From Eledone cirrhosa (lineage: Eukaryota > Mollusca > Cephalopoda > Octopoda > Eledonidae), in the NCBI GenBank assembly GCA_964016885.1, contig OZ024742.1, positions 361,463,573 through 361,527,572 of the forward strand: a stretch of 64,000 nt of DNA, written 5' to 3'. Made by a program: the position numbers and the translations under genes. Under the pieces are notes generated by a model that saw nothing but the letters and a program-made list of their open reading frames with translations, did not search any database and was not told the origin of the DNA. Shown here piece after piece: positions 1 to 14,000 of this stretch (its first letter is position 1; the number at the start of each line of letters is the position of its first letter).

Positions 1-253
1 TACACACTGTAAAGTGGTCATGTAAGTGTTACAACAAAAGGCATCCAATACTCACTCTAAAGTGGTCATGTAGGTGCTACAACAAAAGGCACCCAATACA
101 CACTGTAAAGTGGTCATATAGGTGCTACAACAAAAGGCACCCAATACACACAGTAAAGTGGTCATGTAACTGTTACAATAAAAGGCACCCAATACACACT
201 GTAAAGTGGTCATGTAGGTGTTACAACAAAAGGCACCCAATACTCACTGTAAA

Positions 254-2892
254 GTGGTCTGTAGGTGCTACAACAAAAGGCACCCAATACACACTGTAAA
301 GTGGTCATGTAAGTGTTACAACATAAGGCACCCAATACACACTGTAAAGTGGTCATGTAGGTGCTACAACAAAAGGCACCCAATACACACTGTAAAGTGG
401 TCATGTAACTGTTACAACAAAAGGCACCCAATACACACTGTAAAGTTGTCATGTAGGTGTTACAACAAAAGGCACCCAATACACACTGTAAAGTGGTCAT
501 GTAATTGTTACAACAAAAGGCACCCAATACACACTGTAAAGTGGTCATGTAAGTGTTACAACAAAAGGCACCCAATACACACTGTAAAGTGCTCATGTAA
601 GTGTTACAACAAAAGGCACCCAATACACGCTGTAAAGTGGTCATGTAGGTGTTACAACAAAAGGCACCCAATACTCACTGTAAAGTGGTCATGTAGGTGC
701 TACAACAAAAGGCACCCAATACACACTGTAAAGTGGTCATGTAACTGTTACAACAAAAGGCACCCAATACACACTGTAAAGGGTTCATGTAACTGTTACA
801 ACAAAAGGCACCCAATACAAACTGTAAAGTGGTCATGTAAGTGATAGAACAAAAGGCACCCAATACACACTGTAAAGTGGTCATGTAAGTGTTACAACAA
901 AAGGCACCAAATACACACTGTAAAGTGGTCATTTAACTGTTACAACAAATGGCACCCAATACACACTGTAAAGTGGTCAGGTATCTGTTACAACAAAAGA
1001 CACCAAATACACACTGTAAAGTGGTCATTTAACTGTTACAACAAAAGGCACCCAATACACACTGTAAAGGGTTCATGTAACTGTTACAACAAAAGGCACC
1101 CAATACACACTGTAAAGTGGTCATGTAGGTGTTACAACAAAAGGCACCCAATACACACTGTAAAGTGGTCATGTAAGTGTTACAACAAAAGGCACCCAAT
1201 ACTCACTGTAAAGTGGTCATGTAGGTGCTACAACAAAAGGCACCCAATACACACTGTAAAGTGATCATGTAAGTGTTACAACAAAAGGCACCCAATACAC
1301 ACTGTAAAGTGGTCATGTAACTGTTACAACAAAAGGCACCCAATACAAACTGTAAAGTGGTCATGTAGGTGTTACAACAAAAGGCACCCAATACAAACTG
1401 TAAAATGGTCATGTAAGTGTTACAACAAAAGGCACCCAATACACACTGTAAAGTGGTCATGTAAGTGTTACAACAAAAGGCACCCAATACACACTGTAAA
1501 GTGGTCATGTAGGTGTTACAACAAAAGGCACCCAATACACACTGTAAAGTGGTCATGTAAGTGTTACAACAAAAGGCACCCAATACACACTGTAAAGTGG
1601 TCATGTAAGTGTTACAACAAAAGGCACCCAATACACACTGTAAAGTGCTCATGAAAGTGTTACAACAAAAGTCACCCAATACACACTGTAAAGTGGTCAT
1701 GTAGGTGTTACAACAAAAGGCACCCAATACTCACTGTAAAGTGGTCATGTAGGTGCTACAACAAAAGGCACCCAATACACACTGTAAAGTGGTCATGTAA
1801 CTGTTACAACAAAAGGCACCCAATACACACTGTAAAGTGGTCATGTAGGTGTTACAACAAAAGGCACCCAATACACACTGTAAAGTGGTCATGTATGTGT
1901 TACAACAAAAGGCACCCAATACACACTGTAAAGTGGTCATGTAAGTGTTACAACAAAAGGTACCCAATACACATTGTAAAGTGGTCATGTAAGTGTTACA
2001 ACAAAAGGCTCCCAATACACACTGTAAAGTGGTCGTGTAAGTGTTACAACAAAAGGCACCCAATACACACTGTAAAGTGGTCATATAACTGTTACAACAA
2101 AAGGCACCTAATACAAACTGTAAAGAGGTCATGTAACTGTTACAACAAAAGGCTCCCAATACACACTGTAACGTGGTCATGTATGTGTTACAACAAAAGC
2201 CACCCAATACAAACTGTAAAGTGGACATGTAGGTGTTACAACAAAAGTCACCCAATACAATCTGTAAAATGGTCGTGTCAGTGACACCACAAAAGACACC
2301 CTTTACACACTGTAAAGTGGTCATGTAGGTGTTAGAACAAAAGGCACCCAATACACACTGTAAAGTGGTCATGTAGGTGTTACAACAAAAGGCACCCAAT
2401 ACACACTGTAAAGTGGTCATGTAAGTGTTACAACAAAAGGCACCCAATACTCACTCTAAAGTGGTCATGTAGGTGCTACAACAAAAGGCACCCAATACAC
2501 ACTGTAAAGTGGTCATGTAAGTGTTACAACAAAAGGCACCCAATACACACTGTAAAGTGGTCATGTAACTGTTACAACAAAAGGCACCCAATATAAACTG
2601 TAAAGTGGTCATGTAGGTGTTACAACAAAAGGCACCCAATACAAACTGTAAAATGGTCATGTAAGTGTTACAACAAAAGGCACCCAATACACACTGTAAA
2701 GTGGTCATGTAAGTGTTACAACAAAAGGCACCCAATACACACTGTAAAGTGTTCATATAGGTGCTACAACAAAAGGCACCCAATACACACAGTAAAGTGG
2801 TCATGTAACTGTTACAATAAAAGGCACCCAATACACACTGTAAAGTGGTCATGTAGGTGTTACAACAAAAGGCACCCAATACTCACTGTAAA
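254..2892 (+). repeat. Higher-order unit 1 (2,639 bp)
   Basis: Runs from one 47-bp marker monomer (gtggtctgtagg, missing the a of gtcatg) at 254 to the next at 2,893. It contains the unusual monomer cluster at about 1.73-2.45 kb that is otherwise found only at 20.88-21.60 kb. Confidence 0.75.
1731..2450 (+). repeat. Cluster of divergent monomers, copy 1
   Basis: Fifteen monomers between two marker monomers. They include an unusual run at about 2,095-2,310: gaggtcatg, gtggacatg, aaagtcaccc, caatctgtaaaatgg, gtgtcagtgacaccac and gacaccctttac. This combination appears nowhere else in the window except the copy 19,146 bp downstream. Confidence 0.75.
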
Positions 2893-3474
2893 GTGGTCTG
2901 TAGGTGCTACAACAAAAGGCACCCAATACACACTGTAAAGTGGTCATGTAAGTGTTACAACATAAGGCACCCAATACACACTGTAAAGTGGTCATGTAGG
3001 TGCTACAACAAAAGGCACCCAATACACACTGTAAAGTGGTCATGTAACTGTTACAACAAAAGGCACCCAATACACACTGTAAAGTGGTCATGTAGGTGTT
3101 ACAACAAAAGGCACCCAATACACACTGTAAAGTGGTCATGTAATTGTTACAACAAAAGGCACCCAATACACACTGTAAAGTGGTCATGTAAGTGTTACAA
3201 CAAAAGGCACCCAATACACACTGTAAAGTGCTCATGTAAGTGTTACAACAAAAGGCACCCAATACACGCTGTAAAGTGGTCATGTAGGTGTTACAACAAA
3301 AGGCACCCAATACTCACTGTAAAGTGGTCATGTAGGTGCTACAACAAAAGGCACCCAATACACACTGTAAAGTGGTCATGTAACTGTTACAACAAAAGGC
3401 ACCCAATACACACTGTAAAGTGGTCATGTAGGTGTTACAACAAAAGGCACCCAATACACACTGTAAAGTGGTCA

Positions 3475-3487
3475 TGTAACTGTTACA
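3475..3487. other. Example of the monomer dyad, perfect 13-bp form
   Basis: TGTAACTGTTACA reads as TGTAAC, a central T, and its reverse complement GTTACA. This form is present in every taactg monomer, several hundred copies in the window. Listed as a structural motif; no binding protein is claimed. Confidence 0.6.
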
Positions 3488-4050
3488 ACAAAAGGCATCC
3501 AATACACACTGTAAAGTGGTCATGTAAGTGTTACAACAAAAGGCACCCAATACACACTGTAAAGTGGTCATGTAGGTGTTACAACAAAAGGAACCCAATA
3601 CACACTGTAAAATGGTCATGTAACTGTTACAACAAAAAGCACCCAATACAAACTGTAAAGTGGTCATGTAAGTGATAGAACAAAAGGCACCCAATACACA
3701 CTGTAAAGTGGTCATGTAAGTGTTACAACAAAAGGCACCAAATACACACTGTAAAGTGGTCATTTAACTGTTACAACAAATGGCACCCAATACACACTGT
3801 AAAGTGGTCAGGTAACTGTTACAACAAAAGACACCAAATACACACTGTAAAGTGGTCATTTAACTGTTACAACAAAAGGCACCCAATACACACTGTAAAG
3901 GGTTCATGTAACTGTTACATCAAAAGGCACCCAATACACACTGTAAAGTGGTCATGTAGGTGTTACAACAAAAGGCACCCAATACACACTGTAAAGTGGT
4001 CATGTAAGTGTTACAACAAAAGGCACCCAATACTCACTGTAAAGTGGTCA

Positions 4051-4063
4051 TGTAGGTGCTACA
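4051..4063. other. Example of the monomer dyad, TGTAG/CTACA form
   Basis: TGTAG, GTG, CTACA: five-base arms, fully complementary, in the tactcact marker monomer. Common monomers read TGTAA, GTG, TTACA or TGTAG, GTG, TTACA at this place. Confidence 0.55.
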
Positions 4064-4465
4064 ACAAAAGGCACCCAATATACACTGTAAAGTGATCATG
4101 TAAGTGTTACAACAAAAGGCACCCAATACACACTGTAAAGTGGTCATGTAACTGTTACAACAAAAGGCACCCAATACAAACTGTAAAGTGGTCATGTAGG
4201 TGTTACAACAAAAGGCACCCAATACAAACTGTAAAATGGTCATGTAAGTGTTACAACAAAAGGCACCCAATACACACTGTAAAGTGGTCATGTAAGTGTT
4301 ACAACAAAAGGCACCCAATACACACTGTAAAGTGGTCATGTAGGTGTTACAACAAAAGGCACCCAATACACACTGTAAAGTGCTCATGTAAGTGTTACAA
4401 CAAAAGGCACCCAATACACGCTGTAAAGTGGTCATGTAGGTGTTACAACAAAAGGCACCCAATAC

Positions 4466-5617
4466 TCACTGTAAAGTGGTCATGTAGGTGCTACAACAAA
4501 AGGCACCCAATACACACTGTAAAGTGGTCATGTAACTGTTACAACAAAAGGCACCCAATACACACTGTAAAGTGGTCATGTAGGTGTTACAACAAAAGGC
4601 ACCCAATACACACTGTAAAGTGGTCATGTAACTGTTACAACAAAAGGCACCCAATACACACTGTAAAGTGGTCATGTAAGTGTTACAACAAAAGGCACCC
4701 AATACACACTGTAAAGTGGTCATGTAGGTGTTACAACAAAAGGCACCCAATACACACTGTAAAATGGTCATGTAACTGTTACAACAAAAAGCACCCAATA
4801 CAAACTGTAAAGTGGTCATGTAAGTGATAGAACAAAAGGCACCCAATACACACTGTAAAGTGGTCATGTAAGTGTTACAACAAAAGGCACCAAATACACA
4901 CTGTAAAGTGGTCATTTAACTGTTACAACAAATGGCACCCAATACACACTGTAAAGTGGTCAGGTAACTGTTACAACAAAAGACACCAAATACACACTGT
5001 AAAGTGGTCATTTAACTGTTACAACAAAAGGCACCCAATACACACTGTAAAGGGTTCATGTAACTGTTACAACAAAAGGCACCCAATACACACTGTAAAG
5101 TGGTCATGTAGGTGTTACAACAAAAGGCACCCAATACACACTGTAAAGTGGTCATGTAAGTGTTACAACAAAAGGCACCCAATACTCACTGTAAAGTGGT
5201 CATGTAGGTGCTACAACAAAAGGCACCCAATACACACTGTAAAGTGATCATGTAAGTGTTACAACAAAAGGCACCCAATACACACTGTAAAGTGGTCATG
5301 TAACTGTTACAACAAAAGGCACCCAATACAAATTGTAAAGTGGTCATGTAGGTGTTACAACAAAAGGCACCCAATACAAACTGTAAAATGGTCATGTAAG
5401 TGTTACAACAAAAGGCACCCAATACACACTGTGAAGTGGTCATGTAAGTGTTACAACAAAAGGCACCCAATACACACTGTAAAGTGGTCATGTAGGTGTT
5501 ACAACAAAAGGCACCCAATACACACTGTAAAGTGGTCATGTAAGTGTTACAACAAAAGGCACCCAATACACACTGTAAAGTGGTCATGTAAGTGTTACAA
5601 CAAAAGGCACCCAATAC
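4466..5617 (+). repeat. 1,152-bp higher-order unit (24 monomers), copy 2
   Basis: Second copy of the 24-monomer unit. The marker monomers at 4,034 and 5,186 are also 1,152 bp apart. Related 24-monomer spacing, less one base, recurs at 7,585 to 8,736 and at 15,743 to 16,894. Confidence 0.75.
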
Positions 5618-6539
5618 ACACTGTAAAGTGCTCATGAAAGTGTTACAACAAAAGTCACCCAATACACACTGTAAAGTGGTCATGTAGGTGTTACAACAAA
5701 AGGCACCCAATACTCACTGTAAAGTGGTCATGTAGGTGCTACAACAAAAGGCACCCAATACACACTGTAAAGTGGTCATGTAACTGTTACAACAAAAGGC
5801 ACCCAATACACACTGTAAAGTGGTCATGTAGGTGTTACAACAAAAGGCACCCAATACACACTGTAAAGTGGTCATGTATGTTTTACAACAAAAGGCACCC
5901 AATACACACTGTAAAGTGGTCATGTAAGTGTTACAACAAAAGGTACCCAATACACACTGTAAAGTGCTCATGTAAGTGTTACAACAAAAGGCACCCAATA
6001 CACACTGTAAATTGGTCATGTAACTGTTACAACAAAAGGCACCCAATACAAACTGTAAAGTGGTCATGTAAGTGATACAACAAAAGGCACCCAATACACA
6101 CTGTAAAGTGGTCATGTAAGTGTTACAACAAAAGGCACCATATACACACTGTAATGTGTTCATTTAACTGTTACAACAAAAGGCACCCAATACACACTGT
6201 AAATTGGTCAGGTAACTGTTACAACAAAAGGCACCCAATACACACTGTAAAGTGGTCATGTAGGTGTTACAACAAAAGGCACCCAATACACACTGTAAAG
6301 TGGTCATGTAAGTGTTACAACAAAAGGCATCCAATACTCACTCTAAAGTGGTCATGTAGGTGCTACAACAAAAGGCACCCAATACACACTGTAAAGTGGT
6401 CATATAGGTGCTACAACAAAAGGCACCCAATACACACAGTAAAGTGGTCATGTAACTGTTACAATAAAAGGCACCCAATACACACTGTAAAGTGGTCATG
6501 TAGGTGTTACAACAAAAGGCACCCAATACTCACTGTAAA

Positions 6540-9500
6540 GTGGTCTGTAGGTGCTACAACAAAAGGCACCCAATACACACTGTAAAGTGGTCATGTAAGT
6601 GTTACAACATAAGGCACCCAATACACACTGTAAAGTGGTCATGTAGGTGCTACAACAAAAGGCACCCAATACACACTGTAAAGTGGTCATGTAACTGTTA
6701 CAACAAAAGGCACCCAATACACACTGTAAAGTTGTCATGTAGGTGTTACAACAAAAGGCACCCAATACACACTGTAAAGTGGTCATGTAATTGTTACAAC
6801 AAAAGGCACCCAATACACACTGGAAAGTGGTCATGTAAGTGTTACAACAAAAGGCACCCAATACACACTGTAAAGTGCTCATGTAAGTGTTACAACAAAA
6901 GGCACCCAATACACGCTGTAAAGTGGTCATGTAGGTGTTACAACAAAAGGCACCCAATACTCACTGTAAAGTGGTCATGTAGGTGCTACAACAAAAGGCA
7001 CCCAATACACACTGTAAAGTGGTCATGTAACTGTTACAACAAAAGGCACCCAATACACACTGTAAAGTGGTCATGTAGGTGTTACAACAAAAGGCACCCA
7101 ATACACACTGTAAAGTGGTCATGTAACTGTTACAACAAAAGGCACCCAATACACACTGTAAAGTGGTCATGTAAGTGTTACAACAAAAGGCACCCAATAC
7201 ACACTGTAAAGTGGTCATGTAGGTGTTACAACAAAAGGCACCCAATACACACTGTAAAATGGTCATGTAACTGTTACAACAAAAAGCACCCAATACAAAC
7301 TGTAAAGTGGTCATGTAAGTGATAGAACAAAAGGCACCCAATACACACTGTAAAGTGGTCATGTAAGTGTTACAACAAAAGACACCAAATACACACTGTA
7401 AAGTGGTCATTTAACTGTTACAACAAAAGGCACCCAATACACACTGTAAAGGGTTCATGTAACTGTTACAACAAAAGGCACCCAATACACACTGTAAAGT
7501 GGTCATGTAGGTGTTACAACAAAAGGCACCCAATACACACTGTAAAGTGGTCATGTAAGTGTTACAACAAAAGGCACCCAATACTCACTGTAAAGTGGTC
7601 ATGTAGGTGCTACAACAAAAGGCACCCAATACACACTGTAAAGTGATCATGTAAGTGTTACAACAAAAGGCACCCAATACACACTGTAAAGTGGTCATGT
7701 AACTGTTACAACAAAAGGCACCCAATACAAACTGTAAAGTGGTCATGTAGGTGTTACAACAAAAGGCACCCAATACAAACTGTAAAATGGTCATGTAAGT
7801 GTTACAACAAAAGGCACCCAATACACACTGTAAAGTGGTCATGTAGGTGTTACAACAAAAGGCACCCAATACACACTGTAAAGTGCTCATGTAAGTGTTA
7901 CAACAAAAGGCACCCAATACACGCTGTAAAGTGGTCATGTAGGTGTTACAACAAAAGGCACCCAATACTCACTGTAAAGTGGTCATGTAGGTGCTACAAC
8001 AAAAGGCACCCAATACACACTGTAAAGTGGTCATGTAACTGTTACAACAAAAGGCACCCAATACACACTGTAAAGTGGTCATGTAGGTGTTACAACAAAA
8101 GGCACCCAATACACACTGTAAAGTGGTCATGTAACTGTTACAACAAAAGGCACCCAATACACACTGTAAAGTGGTCATGTAAGTGTTACAACAAAAGGCA
8201 CCCAATACACACTGTAAAGTGGTCATGTAGGTGTTACAACAAAAGGCACCCAATACACACTGTAAAATGGTCATGTAACTGTTACAACAAAAAGCACCCA
8301 ATACAAACTGTAAAGTGGTCATGTAAGTGTTACAACAAAGGCACCCAATACTCACTGTAAAGTGGTCATGTAGGTGCTACAACAAAAGGCACCCAATACA
8401 CACTGTAAAGTGGTCATGTAGGTGTTACAACAAAAGGCACCCAATACACACTGTAAAGTGGTCATGTAGGTGTTACAACAAAAGGCACCCAATACACACT
8501 GTAAAGTGGTCATGTAACTGTTACAACAAAAGGCACCCAATACACACTGTAAAGTGGTCATGTAACTGTTACAACAAAAGGCACCCAATACACACTGTAA
8601 AGTGGTCATGTAAGTGTTACAACAAAAGGCACCCAATACACACTGTAAAGTGGTCATGTAGGTGTTACAACAAAAGGCACCCAATACACACTGTAAAGTG
8701 GTCATGTAAGTGTTACAACAAAAGGCACCCAATACTCACTGTAAAGTGGTCATGTAGGTGCTACAACAAAAGGCACCCAATACACACTGTAAAGTGATCA
8801 TGTAAGTGTTACAACAAAAGGCACCCAATACACACTGTAAAGTGGTCATGTAACTGTTACAACAAAAGGCACCCAATACAAACTGTAAAGTGGTCATGTA
8901 GGTGTTACAACAAAAGGCACCCAATACAAACTGTAAAATGGTCATGTAAGTGTTACAACAAAAGGCACCCAATACACACTGTAAAGTGGTCATGTAGGTG
9001 TTACAACAAAAGGCACCCAATACACACTGTAAAGTGCTCATGTAAGTGTTACAACAAAAGGCACCCAATACACGCTGTAAAGTGGTCATGTAGGTGTTAC
9101 AACAAAAGGCACCCAATACTCACTGTAAAGTGGTCATGTAGGTTCTACAACAAAAGGCACCCAATACACACTGTAAAGTGGTCATGTAACTGTTACAACA
9201 AAAGGCACCCAATACACACTGTAAAGTGGTCATGTAGGTGTTACAACAAAAGGCACCCAATACACACTGTAAAGTGGTCATGTAACTGTTACAACAAAAG
9301 GCACCCAATACACACTGTAAAGTGGTCATGTAAGTGTTACAACAAAAGGCACCCAATACACACTGTAAAGTGGTCATGTAGGTGTTACAACAAAAGGCAC
9401 CCAATACACACTGTAAAATGGTCATGTAACTGTTACAACAAAAAGCACCCAATACAAACTGTAAAGTGGTCATGTAAGTGATAGAACAAAAGGCACCCAA

Positions 9501-11049
9501 TACACACTGTAAAGTGGTCATGTAAGTGTTACAACAAAAGGCACCAAATACACACTGTAAAGTGGTCATTTAACTGTTACAACAAATGGCACCCAATACA
9601 CACTGTAAAGTGGTCAGGTAACTGTTACAACAAAAGACACCAAATACACACTGTAAAGTGGTCATTTAACTGTTACAACAAAAGGCACCCAATACACACT
9701 GTAAAGGGTTCATGTAACTGTTACAACAAAAGGCACCCAATACACACTGTAAAGTGGTCATGTAGGTGTTACAACAAAAGGCACCCAATACACACTGTAA
9801 AGTGGTCATGTAAGTGTTACAACAAAAGGCACCCAATACTCACTGTAAAGTGGTCATGTAGGTGCTACAACAAAAGTCACCCAATACACACTGTAAAGTG
9901 ATCATGTAAGTGTTACAACAAAAGGCACCCAATACACACTGTAAAGTGGTCATGTAACTGTTACAACAAAAGGCACCCAATACAAATTGTAAAGTGGTCA
10001 TGTAGGTGTTACAACAAAAGGCACCCAATACAAACTGTAAAATGGTCATGTAAGTGTTACAACAAAAGGCACCCAATACACACTGTGAAGTGGTCATGTA
10101 AGTGTTACAACAAAAGGCACCCAATACACACTGTAAAGTGGTCATGTAGGTGTTACAACAAAAGGCACCCAATACACACTGTAAAGTGGTCATGTAAGTG
10201 TTACAACAAAAGGCACCCAATACACACTGTAAAGTGGTCATGTAAGTGTTACAACAAAAGGCACCCAATACACACTGTAAAGTGCTCATGAAAGTGTTAC
10301 AACAAAAGTCACCCAATACACACTGTAAAGTGGTCATGTAGGTGTTACAACAAAAGGCACCCAATACTCACTGTAAAGTGGTCATGTAGGTGCTACAACA
10401 AAAGGCACCCAATACACACTGTAAAGTGGTCATGTAACTGTTACAACAAAAGGCACCCAATACACACTGTAAAGTGGTCATGTAGGTGTTACAACAAAAG
10501 GCACCCAATACACACTGTAAAGTGGTCATGTATGTTTTACAACAAAAGGCACCCAATACACACTGTAAAGTGGTCATGTAAGTGTTACAACAAAAGGTAC
10601 CCAATACACACTGTAAAGTGCTCATGTAAGTGTTACAACAAAAGGTACCCAATACACACTGTAAAGTGCTCATGTAAGTGTTACAACAAAAGGCACCCAA
10701 TACACACTGTAAATTGGTCAGGTAACTGTTACAACAAAAGGCACCCAATACACACTGTAAAGTGGTCATGTAGGTGTTACAACAAAAGGCACCCAATACA
10801 CACTGTAAAGTGGTCATGTAAGTGTTACAACAAAAGGCATCCAATACTCACTCTAAAGTGGTCATGTAGGTGCTACAACAAAAGGCACCCAATACACACT
10901 GTAAAGTGGTCATATAGGTGCTACAACAAAAGGCACCCAATACACACAGTAAAGTGGTCATGTAACTGTTACAATAAAAGGCACCCAATACACACTGTAA
11001 AGTGGTCATGTAGGTGTTACAACAAAAGGCACCCAATACTCACTGTAAA
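6540..11049 (+). repeat. Higher-order unit 3 (4,510 bp)
   Basis: Delimited by 47-bp marker monomers at 6,540 and 11,050. A monomer lacking one a (acaacaaaggcaccc) near 8,335 shifts the internal phase, so the repeated blocks at 7,585 and 8,736, and at 7,969 and 9,120, are spaced 1,151 rather than 1,152 bp. Confidence 0.75.
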
Positions 11050-14000
11050 GTGGTCTGTAGGTGCTACAACAAAAGGCACCCAATACACACTGTAAAGTGG
11101 TCATGTAAGTGTTACAACATAAGGCACCCAATACACACTGTAAAGTGGTCATGTAGGTGCTACAACAAAAGGCACCCAATACACACTGTAAAGTGGTCAT
11201 GTAACTGTTACAACAAAAGGCACCCAATACACACTGTAAAGTTGTCATGTAGGTGTTACAACAAAAGGCACCCAATACACACTGTAAAGTGGTCATGTAA
11301 TTGTTACAACAAAAGGCACCCAATACACACTGGAAAGTGGTCATGTAAGTGTTACAACAAAAGGCACCCAATACACACTGTAAAGTGCTCATGTAAGTGT
11401 TACAACAAAAGGCACCCAATACACGCTGTAAAGTGGTCATGTAGGTGTTACAACAAAAGGCACCCAATACTCACTGTAAAGTGGTCATGTAGGTGCTACA
11501 ACAAAAGGCACCCAATACACACTGTAAAGTGGTCATGTAACTGTTACAACAAAAGGCACCCAATACACACTGTAAAGTGGTCATGTAGGTGTTACAACAA
11601 AAGGCACCCAATACACACTGTAAAGTGGTCATGTAACTGTTACAACAAAAGGCATCCAATACACACTGTAAAGTGGTCATGTAAGTGTTACAACAAAAGG
11701 CACCCAATACACACTGTAAAGTGGTCATGTAGGTGTTACAACAAAAGGAACCCAATACACACTGTAAAATGGTCATGTAACTGTTACAACAAAAAGCACC
11801 CAATACAAACTGTAAAGTGGTCATGTAAGTGATAGAACAAAAGGCACCCAATACACACTGTAAAGTGGTCATGTAAGTGTTACAACAAAAGGCACCAAAT
11901 ACACACTGTAAAGTGGTCATTTAACTGTTACAACAAATGGCACCCAATACACACTGTAAAGTGGTCAGGTAACTGTTACAACAAAAGACACCAAATACAC
12001 ACTGTAAAGTGGTCATTTAACTGTTACAACAAAAGGCACCCAATACACACTGTAAAGGGTTCATGTAACTGTTACATCAAAAGGCACCCAATACACACTG
12101 TAAAGTGGTCATGTAGGTGTTACAACAAAAGGCACCCAATACACACTGTAAAGTGGTCATGTAAGTGTTACAACAAAAGGCACCCAATACTCACTGTAAA
12201 GTGGTCATGTAGGTGCTACAACAAAAGGCACCCAATATACACTGTAAAGTGATCATGTAAGTGTTACAACAAAAGGCACCCAATACACACTGTAAAGTGG
12301 TCATGTAACTGTTACAACAAAAGGCACCCAATACAAACTGTAAAGTGGTCATGTAGGTGTTACAACAAAAGGCACCCAATACAAACTGTAAAATGGTCAT
12401 GTAAGTGTTACAACAAAAGGCACCCAATACACACTGTAAAGTGGTCATGTAAGTGTTACAACAAAAGGCACCCAATACACACTGTAAAGTGGTCATGTAG
12501 GTGTTACAACAAAAGGCACCCAATACACACTGTAAAGTGCTCATGTAAGTGTTACAACAAAAGGCACCCAATACACGCTGTAAAGTGGTCATGTAGGTGT
12601 TACAACAAAAGGCACCCAATACTCACTGTAAAGTGGTCATGTAGGTGCTACAACAAAAGGCACCCAATACACACTGTAAAGTGGTCATGTAACTGTTACA
12701 ACAAAAGGCACCCAATACACACTGTAAAGTGGTCATGTAGGTGTTACAACAAAAGGCACCCAATACACACTGTAAAGTGGTCATGTAACTGTTACAACAA
12801 AAGGCACCCAATACACACTGTAAAGTGGTCATGTAAGTGTTACAACAAAAGGCACCCAATACACACTGTAAAGTGGTCATGTAGGTGTTACAACAAAAGG
12901 CACCCAATACACACTGTAAAATGGTCATGTAACTGTTACAACAAAAAGCACCCAATACAAACTGTAAAGTGGTCATGTAAGTGATAGAACAAAAGGCACC
13001 CAATACACACTGTAAAGTGGTCATGTAAGTGTTACAACAAAAGGCACCAAATACACACTGTAAAGTGGTCATTTAACTGTTACAAACAAATGGCACCCAA
13101 TACACACTGTAAAGTGGTCAGGTAACTGTTACAACAAAAGACACCAATACACACTGTAAAGTGGTCATTTAACTGTTACAACAAAAGGCACCCCAATACA
13201 CACTGTAAAGGGTTCATGTAACTTGTTACAACAAAAGGCACCAATACACACTGTAAAGTGGTCATGTAGGTGTTACAACAAAAGGCACCCAATACACACT
13301 GTAAAGTGGTCATGTAAGTGTTACAACAAAAGGCACCCAATACTCACTGTAAAGTGGTCATGTAGGTGCTACAACAAAAGGCACCCAATACACACTGTAA
13401 AGTGATCATGTAAGTGTTACAACAAAAGGCACCCAATACACACTGTAAAGTGGTCATGTAACTGTTACAACAAAAGGCACCCAATACAAATTGTAAAGTG
13501 GTCATGTAGGTGTTACAACAAAAGGCACCCAATACAAACTGTAAAATGGTCATGTAAGTGTTACAACAAAAGGCACCCAATACACACTGTGAAGTGGTCA
13601 TGTAAGTGTTACAACAAAAGGCACCCAATTACACACTGTAAAGTGGTCAATCGTAGGTGTTACAACAAAAGGCACCCAATACACACTGTAAAGTGGTCAT
13701 GTAAGTGTTACAACAAAAGCACCCAATACACACGTGTAAAGTGGTCATGTAAGTGTTACAACAAAAGGCACCCAATACACACTGTAAAGTGCTCATGAAA
13801 GTGTTACAACAAAAGTCACCCAATACACACTGTAAAGTGGTCATGTAGGTGTTACATACAAAAGGCACCCAATACTCACTGTAAAGTGGTCATGTAGGTG
13901 CTACAACAAAAGGCACCCAATACACACTGTAAAGTGGTCATGTTAACTGTTACAACAAAAGGCACCCAATACACACTGTAAAAGTGGTCATGTAGGTGTT

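Larger units (their letters stand above)
3314..4465 (+). repeat. 1,152-bp higher-order unit (24 monomers), copy 1
   Basis: The segment following the tactcact marker at 3,311 recurs after the same marker at 4,463, exactly 1,152 bp or 24 monomers later, with the same order of variants. Private differences of this copy include ggcatcc near 3,498 and ggaaccc near 3,591. Confidence 0.8.
2893..6539 (+). repeat. Higher-order unit 2 (3,647 bp)
   Basis: Delimited by 47-bp marker monomers at 2,893 and 6,540. It is 1,008 bp (21 monomers) longer than unit 1. It contains the clear 1,152-bp tandem pair starting at 3,314 and 4,466. Confidence 0.75.
3314..11470 (+). repeat. 8.16-kb tandem duplication, copy 1
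   Basis: Every marker variant I checked here recurs 8,157-8,158 bp downstream. Examples are ggcatcc near 3,498, ggaaccc near 3,591, ttacatcaaaagg near 3,915, the missing a near 8,335, gtaggttctac near 9,144 and the doubled ggtaccc/gtgctcatg block at about 10,595-10,675. No indels interrupt this copy. Boundaries are accurate to a few hundred bases because the flanks are also related repeats. Confidence 0.8.

Noticed and set aside
1731..2447. 238-codon - strand open frame with diverged repeats
   Set aside because: The divergence only reflects the variant monomer cluster. The copy at 20,877-21,593 differs without sparing any codon position that I could see.
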